Shown one piece after another: positions 17,652 through 27,878 of a stretch of 64,000 nucleotides of DNA. The stretch is from Lentisphaerae bacterium GWF2_57_35 (GTDB lineage Bacteria; Verrucomicrobiota; Kiritimatiellia; CAIQIC01; GWF2-57-35): the NCBI GenBank assembly GCA_001804865.1, contig MHBK01000066.1, positions 1 through 64,000 of the forward strand. Direction: 5' to 3'. Every line of letters begins with the position of its first letter. The first letter of the stretch is position 1. Both the position numbers and the translations under genes were made by a program. Under the pieces are notes generated by a model, which made no database searches, was not told where the DNA came from, and saw only the letters and a list, made by a program, of their open reading frames with translations.

Positions 17652-18938
17652 ATGGAACACAATATCCAAGGTCGTGAAATCCTGCTGGTGGACGACGAAC
17701 TCGACAGCGTCAAACCCTTGATCCGCATGCTGGAAAAAGAGGGGTGCAAAACGCATTACGCCGCCGATGCCGCCGCCGCCCTCCAAGTTGCCGAACAGGA
17801 GGACTGCAGCCTGATCGTCATCGATGTCATTCTCGGCCGCGACAACGGCTTTGAGTTGTTCCGGCAATTTCGCAACCGGCCCCGGACCGCCGAAACCCCC
17901 ATTTTGTTTTTATCGGGCGTCAATCAGGTCGACGCCACGATTGCGGGTCTTAATTTGGGCGCCGGGGACTTCATCATGAAGCCTTACAACCTCCGGGAAA
18001 TCGCCGCTCGAATCGGTTTGCAACTGCGCCTGTCCGATAACGAGCAGCTCTTGAAGCGGCGCAATCAGGAGTTGTCCAAGGCCTACGAAGACCTGCGCGT
18101 CGCCCAGGCCGCCGCGATTCATGCCGAAAAATTGGCGGCGATCGGACGCCTGGCCGCGGGCATTGCGCACGAAATGTCCACGCCGTTGAGTTTTATCATC
18201 AGCAACTTGAAAACGCTGGGCAGCTATCTGGAGCAAGTCGACCGGGCGATCCTGGCCTATCATAATGTGGCGGCCGCCTGTGCGACGCATGGAGATAATC
18301 TGGTGGTGGCCGGCCAGGCCTCCGACGCCATCGAGTTGCGGCGGCGCCTGGACCTCGACACGGTTTTGCAGGAGCTGCGCGATCTTTCGCGGGATTGCGT
18401 CGAAGGGGCCGAGATCATCGCCAAGATCGCCGACGATTTGCGCGAATTCTCGCGGGAGGAATACGAGGATCTGGTCGAAGCCGATATCCATGTGCTCATC
18501 GACAAGGCGCTCAATCTCGTTCGTAACGAGCTGGGCGCCCGCGTTCGGATTCAACGCGACTACGGACAGGTCCCGCCGTTTTACTGCATTCCCGGGCGGA
18601 TCGTGCAACTCCTGATGATCGTGCTGGTCAATGCGGCGCAGGCCATTGACGGGGAAGGGACGATTTGCCTGAAAAGCCGGGCGGTGGACCAGCAGTTGCT
18701 CTTGACGCTGTCCGATACCGGACACGGCATCGACGCGGGCATTCTGCCGCATATTTTCGAGCCGTTTTATACCACCAAGCCCGCCGAATTGGGCACGGGC
18801 TTGGGCTTGAGCATCGCCCGGAAGATTGTCGACTTCCATGACGGGACCCTGTCCATTCGCAGCGAAGTGGGCCAAGGGACGGAGGTCGAATTTGTTTTCC
18901 CGTTGCGACGCAAGATGCCGGAAACCCAGTCCGTTTGA
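17652..18938 (+). CDS. Receiver-histidine kinase (REC-HisKA-HATPase)
   Basis: A 428-residue soluble signalling protein. Its N-terminal receiver has EILLVDDE, the phospho-acceptor aspartate in LIVIDVILGRDNG and lysine in FIMKPYN. A coiled coil leads to the HisKA domain with the phospho-accepting histidine in GIAHEMSTPLSFI. The ATPase domain has VLVNAAQAID, SDTGHGI and GTGLGLSIARKIV. No membrane segments are seen, so the input is probably phosphorylation of its own receiver. It lies 24 bp before the HD-GYP-REC gene, a plausible phosphorelay partner with its own receiver. An alternative would be an orphan kinase feeding several regulators. Confidence 0.9.
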   Translation: MEHNIQGREILLVDDELDSVKPLIRMLEKEGCKTHYAADAAAALQVAEQEDCSLIVIDVILGRDNGFELFRQFRNRPRTAETPILFLSGVNQVDATIAGLNLGAGDFIMKPYNLREIAARIGLQLRLSDNEQLLKRRNQELSKAYEDLRVAQAAAIHAEKLAAIGRLAAGIAHEMSTPLSFIISNLKTLGSYLEQVDRAILAYHNVAAACATHGDNLVVAGQASDAIELRRRLDLDTVLQELRDLSRDCVEGAEIIAKIADDLREFSREEYEDLVEADIHVLIDKALNLVRNELGARVRIQRDYGQVPPFYCIPGRIVQLLMIVLVNAAQAIDGEGTICLKSRAVDQQLLLTLSDTGHGIDAGILPHIFEPFYTTKPAELGTGLGLSIARKIVDFHDGTLSIRSEVGQGTEVEFVFPLRRKMPETQSV

Positions 18939-18962
18939 TGGGGCGACGCAGGAACGCCCGGG

Positions 18963-20303
18963 ATGTTAACGATGGAATTGCAAAACCAAAACGATCGAAC
19001 GAGCGCCTTGGAAGCCCAGGTGGCTGGGTTGGAACTGGAGCTGAGCCGGTTGCGGCCCCAAGTCGAGAAAGCTCATCGCAACATGGCCACCAGCCTGATG
19101 ACGCTGGTCAACATCCTGAATCCGCCCCTGGGCGGCCACTGCAAGCGGGTGTCGGCGTGGGCCCGGGAGCTGGGCGCCGCCTGCGGCCTCTCCAATTTGG
19201 AGCTCGACGAACTGGAATTGGCCGGCTTGCTGCACGACATCGGCCTGATGGCCACGCCCCTTCATAAAATCCAACGGCTGGGCTCCTTGAAAAACCAGGA
19301 GGAACGAATGATCCGGCATCCCGGCATCGGCTATTCCCTGGTCTCGCGGGTGGAGGGGCTCCAAAAGGTCGCCGAAGCCATTTTGCATCATCACGAGCGG
19401 TATGACGGCAACGGCTATCCCCACAAACTTTGGGGCGACCGCATTCCCCTGTATTCGCGCATCCTGACCGTGGCGGACGCCTACGATCTGGAACTGTACA
19501 TGCAGACCGGCGGTCTGGCCGCCAGTACGCCCGAAGAAGCCCGTCGCTATCTTTCCAAGGAGCGCGGACGTCTCGTGGATCCGGAGCTGACCAACAAATT
19601 CCTCTATGTGCTCACCACCTCCAGCTCCATCATGGACGTCAATGCGCGCGAGGCGGAAATCACTCCCGGCGCCTTGCGATCCGGCATGGTGCTCTCCCGC
19701 GATTTGCGGTCCGTGGAAAAGGTCCTGCTGCTCAAGGCCGGCGCCCTACTTACGGACGAAATCATCGATCGCATGTTCTCCTCCGATAAATGCGATTGGC
19801 TGGTCACCCAGGTTTATGTGGATGCCAGTTCCATACGCAGCGAAGATCTGCCCGAAATACGCCGCGAAGACCGACCGCGTCTACTGGAGACCGCGCCGCC
19901 TCCCTCCGTGCCTCCCCCCCGGCGTCCGGAAATTATGGTGGTGGACGACTCCGTTGCCGTTTGCAGCGCCCTTCGGCGGGAACTGGGCCTGGCCGGCATG
20001 GTCGTCACCGGCGCCGTCAGTTACACGGCGGCGGCGGACCTCCTCAAGAAGCAACGCTTCGACGCCGTGATCACCGACCTGGTTATCAGCGGCTCCAGCG
20101 GGTTTGAAGTCCTTCGGTTGCTTCGCGAGCAATATGCCGGGCTGCATGCCGTTGTGGTTTCCGGCTTTCCCACCGCCGAAAACATCAAGGCCCTCCGGGA
20201 ATTCGAAAACGTGGTGCGCTTCGTCACCAAGCCCTGGGCGCAGGACGTTCTGCTGGGCGCGCTCCGGGAAGCGCTGGATCGCAGCCGGGTTCGTTCGGCC
20301 TAG
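18963..20303 (+). CDS. HD-GYP-type phosphodiesterase with C-terminal receiver
   Basis: A 446-residue protein. After a short coiled coil, an HD domain carries GHCKRVSAWAREL, GLLHDIGLM, HPGIGYSLV and HHHERYDGNGYP. The last is the GYP segment, and these are the features of cyclic-di-GMP phosphodiesterases. A linker leads to a C-terminal receiver (PEIMVVDDSVAV, aspartate in AVITDLVISG, lysine in VTKPW). The order HD-GYP then REC is the reverse of the common RpfG arrangement. It follows the REC-histidine kinase gene by 24 bp and is probably controlled by it. Cyclic-di-GMP hydrolysis is predicted from family knowledge, not shown. Confidence 0.86.
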   Translation: MLTMELQNQNDRTSALEAQVAGLELELSRLRPQVEKAHRNMATSLMTLVNILNPPLGGHCKRVSAWARELGAACGLSNLELDELELAGLLHDIGLMATPLHKIQRLGSLKNQEERMIRHPGIGYSLVSRVEGLQKVAEAILHHHERYDGNGYPHKLWGDRIPLYSRILTVADAYDLELYMQTGGLAASTPEEARRYLSKERGRLVDPELTNKFLYVLTTSSSIMDVNAREAEITPGALRSGMVLSRDLRSVEKVLLLKAGALLTDEIIDRMFSSDKCDWLVTQVYVDASSIRSEDLPEIRREDRPRLLETAPPPSVPPPRRPEIMVVDDSVAVCSALRRELGLAGMVVTGAVSYTAAADLLKKQRFDAVITDLVISGSSGFEVLRLLREQYAGLHAVVVSGFPTAENIKALREFENVVRFVTKPWAQDVLLGALREALDRSRVRSA

Positions 20304-20323
20304 TCTTTACCAAGCTTGATCAG

Positions 20324-20350
20324 GCGCCGCTACGGCTGAGTGAGCGGCGC
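20324..20350. terminator. Hairpin at convergent gene ends
   Basis: GCGCCGCT and AGCGGCGC form an eight-base stem with an 11-base loop between the HD-GYP gene and the oppositely oriented lipoprotein gene. It overlaps the last codons of the latter. The T-tract is weak, so function as a terminator is only plausible. Confidence 0.4.
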
Positions 20351-21238
20351 TTCTTCGGGTTTAGGCTGCGGTTCAATCTGTTCGGGAACCGTTGCTGCCT
20401 TGATGCGGCCTACGATGTGGCAGGGGATCACCGCACCAAGTTGAATGGCGTAATTCCATGGGAAGGCCAGCCATTCTCCAATATTGCCGCCGAGATAGGT
20501 TCCGTAGGCGGGATATAGAATCTTGTAAGCGGCAACCCATTGTTCCCGGTTGGCTTGCGCCCGGAAATAGCTTAGGGCATCCGTACTGGCGAGGCCTTCC
20601 GGGTACAAATTGAAGAAAGGGACCACGCTGTAGACGAATCCGTAAGTGCCTTTATAGGTCCGTCCTGCAAAATCTTTTGAATGTCCGCCCTCATGCAGAG
20701 CGACGGGAATAAGATCGGAATAAATATTGATGGTGTTCGAGTAGGGGTTGTAGTTGTCGCCGCCAAAAAACCGCTGGGGCAAAATGGTGTATTGCAGCCA
20801 ACTGATAAAACCGAGCGTATATCGCCACCCTCCGCCCACCGCCTTATTACGGAAGGTTCGCCGCCATTCGTCGCCGACGTTGTAGGCGTTGATGCGCACC
20901 TTGACGTCCCGCAGCTCGTTGTCGGCCAGATACTGCTGGATGGCAGCGACCGTCTGCGTGGACACTTCATGGCTGTCGACTTTGTAATTCCAGAGCAGCA
21001 GCTTGCTGAGCCAACTGCCGGGCCAGATCCAGTCGCTGGCGTCGAGGAATCTATTCGGCCGGCCGAACACGACTTGCGATTCGCCCTCCGGCAAACGGTA
21101 CCCATGAATGTATTCGCTGTCCTTGCCGTAGCGGTACGGCGCCGTCGCGCAACCCGATCCGGCCAGCATCGTCGCGAGCAGACACAGACCTGACAGGGTG
21201 GGGGAAAAACGTGCAAATCGCGTTCGTCGAGAAATCAT
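20330..21238 (-). CDS. Putative lipoprotein with HEGGH motif
   Basis: A 302-residue protein with a signal sequence ending in the lipobox-like LAGSGC (Cys30), so probably anchored in the outer membrane or periplasm. The middle contains LIPVALHEGGHSKDFAG at about residues 175-190. HEGGH fits the HEXXH zinc site of metallopeptidases, and an acidic residue follows later in LYPEGLASTDALSYF. Whether it is an active peptidase is uncertain. The C-terminus has a hydrophobic stretch and a proline-rich tail. No close family is recognised. It stands alone between the HD-GYP gene (convergent) and the large beta-helix gene (divergent). Confidence 0.75.
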   Translation of the reverse strand: MISRRTRFARFSPTLSGLCLLATMLAGSGCATAPYRYGKDSEYIHGYRLPEGESQVVFGRPNRFLDASDWIWPGSWLSKLLLWNYKVDSHEVSTQTVAAIQQYLADNELRDVKVRINAYNVGDEWRRTFRNKAVGGGWRYTLGFISWLQYTILPQRFFGGDNYNPYSNTINIYSDLIPVALHEGGHSKDFAGRTYKGTYGFVYSVVPFFNLYPEGLASTDALSYFRAQANREQWVAAYKILYPAYGTYLGGNIGEWLAFPWNYAIQLGAVIPCHIVGRIKAATVPEQIEPQPKPEEAPLTQP

Positions 21239-21534
21239 GGGATTATTCCTGTTCTTCGAATTACATTGGGCGACATGCTGGTTTTTTAGCAGTAGAAAGT
21301 CGTCGTATCAATGACGTTTTTTTTGCTCCTCCTTGCAGCAGGCGTCCGCTGTTTCCGATTTTGACTGCGCACGCCGGACTCCTGGCGGTTGGTTCTTCAG
21401 CTCTCGGTCACGTCCGATTTTCTTGAGCTCGACGTCAGGATTTTCATGATACTGGATATATATTCATTTCGTAGGAGTGGGGGTGTTGCGAGAGCAGCTT
21501 CCTTGGCATATGGGGCTCAAGAGGGAGGTGAGAG
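21239..21534. other. Divergent intergenic region before the large beta-helix gene
   Basis: No gene is seen. There are short poly-T tracts near 21320 and an AT-rich stretch at about 21450-21475 that may hold a promoter. A strong ribosome-binding site (GGGAGGTGAGAG) directly precedes the ATG at 21535. Confidence 0.4.
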
Positions 21535-24500
21535 ATGAAAACGTACGAACTCAGATCCGTTCTAATCGCGTTGGCCATTTTCTTTAGTTGTTTGTTATAC
21601 GCCCATGCCGATATTCGTTTTGTTTCGGCCGCGGGTTCGGATGAGGAACCCTATGTAACTCCGGAAACGGCCTCGCACGCCATTCAAGCGGCGATCGATG
21701 TGAGCGCAGACGGCGATGAGATCCTGGTGGCGCCGGGGCGCTACCGGGAATCGATCGACTTCAAGGGCAAGAATATCAAGGTGCTATCGCTTTATGCTTT
21801 CTGTGGGGACCCAGCCTATATCGCCAACACGATCGTCGACGGTGAAAAAACAAACCGCGTGGTGGCATTCCATCGCCACGAAACGCCTGCGGCCGTGCTG
21901 CAAGGTTTTACGATCGCCAATGGATGGTGTCCGCCGCCTCCTGATCCCGCCGACAAAATAACGACCAGCGGAGCCGGCATCTTGTGCGACCAAAGCAGCC
22001 CGACCTTGAAGAATCTCATCGTTGTCGGCAACGAAGCCGGGAACCAGGGCGGCGGAATTTTTTGTTTCCAATCTACGTCTCTCGTGGAAAACGTGGAGTT
22101 GATCGGCAATCGCGCGCCCTTGGGCGGAGGGGTTAGCGCTCATCATGGGGCGACCCGTTTTTTGAATGTGAAACTGCAAGACAACAGCGCCGGGTCGAAG
22201 GGAGGAGCGATCTATTTGTACTACGCTGATGTGCAGCTTCGCAATGTGCTGGTGGCGCGGAACAGCGCGACGGCCAAAGGCGGCGGCCTTTTCCTTCACT
22301 ACTCAAACCCGAATATGGAAAACATGACGGTCGTGAACAACTCGACGCCTGCCGAAGGGGGCGGAGGCATGAATCTGTCCTACGTCAGTGCTCCCGCCGT
22401 GAAGAACTCGATTTTCTGGGGCAACAGCCAGGACCAAATTGCCTTCGACGGCGAGGAAGGACACATGACGCTGGCGGTCACGTATTCGGATATTCAAGGA
22501 GGACTGGCCGGGGTCGTCACCCATGACCGGGGTTCCATCAGTTGGGGATCGGACAACCTGGAGCTGTATCCTCTGTTTGCGGCAGGAGGTCACATGCTCA
22601 CCTCCAACTCCCCGTGCATCGATCGTGGATGGAATGACGATTGGATGACAACGGCCTCGGATTTGGCCGGCAACGCTCGAATCGTGAACTACCTCGTGGA
22701 TCTGGGCGCGTACGAATATCCGGATGCGATTATCAGTCCGTCGAATGTGGTCGTCTCTCCTCCCTCCATGCCCTGGGGACCGACAACAGGAACGGTGGGC
22801 GCGCTTTTGAACTACTGGGTCGGCGGCGCCGGCTCTTCGGATGGACAGCCGGTGGCGTACTTGGTGGATTGGGGGGATGGGGCCTTTTCCGGTTGGTCAA
22901 CCGCTACGAATTACTCCCACGCGTGGAACGTTGTCGGAACGTACAGCGTTCGGGCCAGAGCCCGGGTCTCCTCCGATACCAATGTGATCTCTGCCTGGTC
23001 GCCCTCGCTGGAGGTGACGATAGAGCCTGTTCCTCATTCTCCGACGACTTTGTACGTCTCGCCGGATGGGTTGGCAAAGGACGGGTATACGAATTGGACC
23101 ATTGCCGCCACTAACATCCAGGCGGCCATCGATGTCAGTTTCGACGGCGACGAAATTCTGGTAGCTCCGGGGGTGTATCAGGAGTCGATCAACTTCCTGG
23201 GCAAGGCGATCACCGTGCAGTCGCTTTACAGCATGTCCAACGATCAGGCCTACATCGCCAGCACGATCATTGATGGCGGGGGTTCAAACCGCGTGGTGAT
23301 CTTCAATCACGGCGAGACCGCATCGTCCGTATTGCGGGGTTTCACGATCACCAACGGCTGGGGGGAAGGGTTGGGGTTCTTAAACGTTCTGGGGTTGTAT
23401 GCGGCAGACTTATACTCTCCGGGAGGTGCGGGAATTTTATGTCGCTTCAGCAGTCCCACTCTACAGAATCTGATCATTACCGGTAATGGAACCGTCGACG
23501 GAGACGGCGGCGGTATCTACTTCGAAGAATCGATGTCCAGGGTGGAGAATGTGGAGCTGATTGACAATGTCGGGCGCTTTGGAGGTGCGATACGTATCCA
23601 CTGGGGGACCCCTTCGTTCCTCAATGTTAAGTTTCAAGGCAACAATGCCGTCGTGGGAGGTGCGCTCTATCTTCACAACTCCAATCCACAATTCCGCAAT
23701 GTGCTGGTGGCGCAGAATAATGTGGAGGGCTTGTTCTTGCATGAATCGAGCCCGAGCCTGGAAAACGTGACCGTGGTCGACAACGCGGGCCCCGGCATGG
23801 CGTGGAGCATCATCAGCCATCCCGTCGTAAAAAACTCGATTTTCTGGGGCAACAGCTCATCGTTTTCCGGTCCGTTGAGCGGTTCAATGGGTTCAACATT
23901 AACCGTCAGTTATTCGGATATCCAAGGCGGACAGCCTGCAGGCGAGCCTCCGTATCTCCAATGGGGTCCCGGAAACCTGGAGCTGAATCCTGCCTTTGCA
24001 TCGCCGGATTACACGCTCGCCTCCGTTTCCGCCTGCATCGATGTAGGAACGAACGAGGTCTGGATGTTCTTGTCCAAGGATTTGGCCGGGAATAGCCGAA
24101 TGGTGAACGACATCGTAGACCTGGGCGCCTATGAGTGCCTCAGCGGGCTGCCCCGTGTGACGGTTGAGCCGCCTGAGATGCCTTTGGGTCCCACGTCAGG
24201 AATCGTTGGCGAACGGTTGACCTATGACGTGTCCGGCGCCAGCAGTTCGGATGGAGCCCCTGTTGCGTACCTGGTGGATTGGGGAGACGGAACCCTTTCG
24301 GGCTGGTCGACCTCCACGAATTACGCGCACGCGTGGAACAGCGCCGGAAGCAATAGCGTCCGCGCCCTGGCTCGGGCCACTTCCGATACCAACGTGATTT
24401 CTTCCTGGTCGCCGTCGCTGGAGGTGACGGTGGTCCCAGTTCCTCATGAGCCGACGACCTTGTACGTCTCGCCGGATGGAACGGCGGAAAATGGTTATAC

Positions 24501-27500
24501 GAACTGGACTGTTGCCTCCACCAGCATTCAGGCGGCGATTGATGCCAGCTTCGACGGTGATGAGATCCTGGCGGCGCCGGGGGTGTACCGGGAGTCGATC
24601 AGCTTCCAGGGCAAGGCGATCACGGTTCAGTCGCTCTACAGCATTTCCAACGACAGAAGCTGCATCGCCAACACGATCATCGACGGCGGCGGAACGAGCC
24701 GGGTGGCGACCTTTGATCACGGCGAAACGGCCGTGGCGGTGCTGCGCGGGTTCACGATCGCCAACGGGTGGCGCCCTGCGACCGGAGACGGACTAACAAC
24801 GTGTGGAGGAGGAATTCTCTGCGACCGAAGCAGTCCCACCTTGAAGAATTTGATCATTTCCGGTAACGAGGCTGGAACCGACGGCGGCGGAATTTATCTT
24901 AATATGTCCACATCCCGAGTGGAGAACGTGGACCTGATGGACAATCGTGCATTACAGGGAGGGGGCGGTGGAATACATGTTCACTCCGGATCGCCCAGCA
25001 TCCTGAATGTGAAACTGAATCGCAACAGGGCCTGGACAGGCGGCGGGCTTTTGCTTTATCACTGCTTCGATAGTCAGCTCCGCAACTTGTTGATAGCGCA
25101 AAACAGTGCGACGGTGGATGGCGGCGGCATCTACTGGTCTGGATACCAGTTCAGACCGAGCCCAAGCCTGGAAAACGCAACGGTCGTGGAGAACACGGCG
25201 CGTGCAGGAGGAGGCGGGGGAATGATGATGGAAGACAACAGCCGCTTCACCGTCAAAAATTCGATTTTCTGGGGCAACAGCCAGGAGCAAATCGTCTTCT
25301 TCAGCGATCAAGGCCTGCCTACATTGTCCGTCGCTCATTCGGTTATTCAAGGCGGACAAATCGGCATTGTTGACAAAGCAAACATAAGAGGCTTCATCGA
25401 ATGGGTTCCCGGAAACTTGGAGGTAGATCCTGAATTTGCAGCCGCGGATTATAGGCTCACGACCAATTCCCCCTGTATCGATCGTGGCTCTAACCAGAAT
25501 TGGATGGCGGTGGTCATGGATTTGGATGGAAGCCATCGCATCGTAAACGGGGTCGTGGATTTTGGTGCGTATGAATATCCTGAGGCGGTCAATCCATCGA
25601 ATTTGATCGTCAATCTGTACGAAGCGCCTCGTGGCCCCGCCACGGGGACCGTTGGACAAATCATGGCCTACCATGTGGGCGGCGCCAGCTCCTCGGATGG
25701 GCAACCCCTCGAGTACCGTATGGATTGGGGGGATGGGGTCGTGTCGGATTGGACGGTCTCAACGAATTTTACACATGCGTGGACCCATACCGGGCGTTAC
25801 AACGTACGGACTCGGGCCCGATCCATAGCGAATTCCACAGCGGTCTCTCCGTGGTCGCCATCCTTAAGGGTGACCGCAATCGCCTCGCCTTATGTGCCGG
25901 TGACCTTATATGTCTCGCCGGATGGAGCGTCCGTCGACGGCTATACGAATTGGACGATCGCCGCCAAGAGCATTCAAGCGGCGATTGATGAGAGTTTCGA
26001 TGGAGATGAAATCCTGGTGGCGCCGGGGGTGTACCCGGAATCGATCAACTTCAAGGGTAAGGCGATTACGGTGCAGTCGCTCTACAGCCTTTCCAACGAC
26101 AGCGCCTACATCGTCAACACGATCATCGACGGCGGCGGGTTTCGTCGGGTGGTTGCCTTCGACCACGGCGAAACGGCTGCGGCCGTGCTGCGCGGATTCA
26201 CGATCACCAACGGGTGGACTCCGAGGATGGGAGGAGGCATGGATGGCGGAGGGATTCTCTGTGTTCAGAGCAGTCCGATCCTGAGGGATTTGATCGTTTC
26301 GGGCAACGACGCTGGAGGTCAGGGCGGCGGGATGTATTTGGGCACTTCCACGTCCCGGGTGGAAAATGTGAATCTGATCGGTAACCGTGCGCGATATGGA
26401 GGGGGAGGAATATATGTTTACTACGGAGCGCCCCGCTTCCTCAACGTGAAGCTCCAAGGCAACAGCGCCTCGAACGGCGGTGCGATCTGGCTTATCTATT
26501 CCGATGCGCAGTTACGCAATGTGCTGGCGACACAGAATAATGCAGAAAATGCCGACGGCAGCATTAGCTTGTTTGAATCGAGCCCGAGCTTGGAAAACGT
26601 GACGGTGGTAGACAACACGGCGCCGGGTATGAGGATAAATTACGGGAGTCATCCCACGGTCAAAAACTCGATTTTCTGGGGTAATAGCCAGGAACAAATC
26701 AATGTTAGCCAAGGTGATTTATCGGTCAGCTATTCGGATATTCAAGACGGACTGGGCGGCATTAATATCAATGAAGGCACGTTTTATGAAGGCTTCGTCC
26801 ATTGGGGTCCCGGAAACCTGGGACTGGATCCCGCATTTGCATCGTCGGATTATACGCTTACGACCGGCTCTCCTTGCATTGATCGCGGCTCGAATGAAGA
26901 TTGGATGACGACGGCTACGGATTTGGCCGGGAATAATCGCGTGGTGAACGACATCGTGGATATGGGTGCGTATGAATACGCCCTTCAGGCATCGGCTGGC
27001 GTTTCTCCATCAATCTTCAGTCTATCGCCGCCGGATGGATACGTTAGTACATCCAACGGAGTGGAAATGCAGATGGTCGTTACGGACAATGTAGCCGTTG
27101 CCGGCGTGACCGTGAACGGCGAAGCGGCCTCCACAAGCAACTCTATCCACTTCAGCTATACGGCGGACGGCCTATGGGGCGCATTCAATAGTATGGAGAT
27201 TGTAGCCAGGGATGCGCTCGGCAACGGTGCGACCCAAAGGGTGAACTATGCTCAATGCACAAATGTCATGCTGTATGCATTGTGGGAAGGCTGCTGGATG
27301 GTTATGAATCCCTTTGCCATTCCCCTGGAATACCAATGGCATTCCCATGATGGAACCAACGGTGCGGGCGTGGCGGCCGCCCATAGTTGCAGCTATTTCA
27401 CGACGACCGTCTATTGCGCGAGCATTGACTTTCACTGCCCCGGATATCTCTCCGGGACCCGGTTCGCAAGTTCTCTCGGAGGCCCCCCAACGTCCAATGT

Positions 27501-27861
27501 AGCGGACTTGGATAGCGATGGCGACGGCCTTTCAAACGGGTCGGAAGACACGGCGGGAACCGATTTTAATGACGGCTCCAGTTTCTTCGGAATGGGCGCC
27601 GCCCTGCTTCTGAACGAGGAGTCGGACCCACCGTTGGCGCAAAAGATAGCGGGCCATTCCGAATCCCAGGACCGTCTGACTTTCTCGTGGCAAAGTGCGG
27701 TTGGGCGTCTGTACACGGTGGAAGTATCGACAGACCTGTCGGATTGGATGGAGGCGCCCGAAAGTAAAAACATCCCCGGCACTGGCGGCGCCATGATGTA
27801 CACCAACACCTCGGTGGGTCAGAAAATGTTCATGAGGATGAAGGCTCAGAAGGCGCGGTAA
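21535..27861 (+). CDS. Giant secreted protein with four tandem beta-helix/choice-of-anchor Q units and PKD domains
   Basis: The protein has 2108 residues. A signal peptide (VLIALAIFFSCLLYAHA) opens it. Four repeats of about 470 residues follow. Each has a right-handed parallel beta-helix region (pectin-lyase-like, with GGGI and VENV ladders) and ends in a choice-of-anchor Q segment such as SPCIDRG...DLAGN.R.VN..VDLGAYEY. PKD-like domains separate the units (VAYLVDWGDGTLSGWS, ending SWSPSLEVTV). The C-terminus holds a TSP3-type calcium site (DLDSDGDGLSNGSEDTAGTD) and a beta-rich end module (FSWQSAVGRLYTVEVSTDLS). It is probably exported to the surface. It may bind or cleave polysaccharide, but no catalytic residues were identified. 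It is monocistronic. Confidence 0.88.
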   Translation: MKTYELRSVLIALAIFFSCLLYAHADIRFVSAAGSDEEPYVTPETASHAIQAAIDVSADGDEILVAPGRYRESIDFKGKNIKVLSLYAFCGDPAYIANTIVDGEKTNRVVAFHRHETPAAVLQGFTIANGWCPPPPDPADKITTSGAGILCDQSSPTLKNLIVVGNEAGNQGGGIFCFQSTSLVENVELIGNRAPLGGGVSAHHGATRFLNVKLQDNSAGSKGGAIYLYYADVQLRNVLVARNSATAKGGGLFLHYSNPNMENMTVVNNSTPAEGGGGMNLSYVSAPAVKNSIFWGNSQDQIAFDGEEGHMTLAVTYSDIQGGLAGVVTHDRGSISWGSDNLELYPLFAAGGHMLTSNSPCIDRGWNDDWMTTASDLAGNARIVNYLVDLGAYEYPDAIISPSNVVVSPPSMPWGPTTGTVGALLNYWVGGAGSSDGQPVAYLVDWGDGAFSGWSTATNYSHAWNVVGTYSVRARARVSSDTNVISAWSPSLEVTIEPVPHSPTTLYVSPDGLAKDGYTNWTIAATNIQAAIDVSFDGDEILVAPGVYQESINFLGKAITVQSLYSMSNDQAYIASTIIDGGGSNRVVIFNHGETASSVLRGFTITNGWGEGLGFLNVLGLYAADLYSPGGAGILCRFSSPTLQNLIITGNGTVDGDGGGIYFEESMSRVENVELIDNVGRFGGAIRIHWGTPSFLNVKFQGNNAVVGGALYLHNSNPQFRNVLVAQNNVEGLFLHESSPSLENVTVVDNAGPGMAWSIISHPVVKNSIFWGNSSSFSGPLSGSMGSTLTVSYSDIQGGQPAGEPPYLQWGPGNLELNPAFASPDYTLASVSACIDVGTNEVWMFLSKDLAGNSRMVNDIVDLGAYECLSGLPRVTVEPPEMPLGPTSGIVGERLTYDVSGASSSDGAPVAYLVDWGDGTLSGWSTSTNYAHAWNSAGSNSVRALARATSDTNVISSWSPSLEVTVVPVPHEPTTLYVSPDGTAENGYTNWTVASTSIQAAIDASFDGDEILAAPGVYRESISFQGKAITVQSLYSISNDRSCIANTIIDGGGTSRVATFDHGETAVAVLRGFTIANGWRPATGDGLTTCGGGILCDRSSPTLKNLIISGNEAGTDGGGIYLNMSTSRVENVDLMDNRALQGGGGGIHVHSGSPSILNVKLNRNRAWTGGGLLLYHCFDSQLRNLLIAQNSATVDGGGIYWSGYQFRPSPSLENATVVENTARAGGGGGMMMEDNSRFTVKNSIFWGNSQEQIVFFSDQGLPTLSVAHSVIQGGQIGIVDKANIRGFIEWVPGNLEVDPEFAAADYRLTTNSPCIDRGSNQNWMAVVMDLDGSHRIVNGVVDFGAYEYPEAVNPSNLIVNLYEAPRGPATGTVGQIMAYHVGGASSSDGQPLEYRMDWGDGVVSDWTVSTNFTHAWTHTGRYNVRTRARSIANSTAVSPWSPSLRVTAIASPYVPVTLYVSPDGASVDGYTNWTIAAKSIQAAIDESFDGDEILVAPGVYPESINFKGKAITVQSLYSLSNDSAYIVNTIIDGGGFRRVVAFDHGETAAAVLRGFTITNGWTPRMGGGMDGGGILCVQSSPILRDLIVSGNDAGGQGGGMYLGTSTSRVENVNLIGNRARYGGGGIYVYYGAPRFLNVKLQGNSASNGGAIWLIYSDAQLRNVLATQNNAENADGSISLFESSPSLENVTVVDNTAPGMRINYGSHPTVKNSIFWGNSQEQINVSQGDLSVSYSDIQDGLGGININEGTFYEGFVHWGPGNLGLDPAFASSDYTLTTGSPCIDRGSNEDWMTTATDLAGNNRVVNDIVDMGAYEYALQASAGVSPSIFSLSPPDGYVSTSNGVEMQMVVTDNVAVAGVTVNGEAASTSNSIHFSYTADGLWGAFNSMEIVARDALGNGATQRVNYAQCTNVMLYALWEGCWMVMNPFAIPLEYQWHSHDGTNGAGVAAAHSCSYFTTTVYCASIDFHCPGYLSGTRFASSLGGPPTSNVADLDSDGDGLSNGSEDTAGTDFNDGSSFFGMGAALLLNEESDPPLAQKIAGHSESQDRLTFSWQSAVGRLYTVEVSTDLSDWMEAPESKNIPGTGGAMMYTNTSVGQKMFMRMKAQKAR
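21625..26990 (+). repeat. Four-fold internal tandem duplication of about 1.4 kb
   Basis: Units begin near 21625, 23050, 24460 and 25905, so the period is about 1.41-1.45 kb. Landmark words recur in each unit: the run around TACGTCTCGCCGGATGG (units 2-4), ATCAACTTC or ATCGACTTC, and AACTCGATTTTCTGGGGC. The divergence between units is moderate and codon-preserving, so the duplication is not very recent but could still recombine. Confidence 0.85.
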
Positions 27862-27878
27862 AGCCGCGGTCCGGATTC

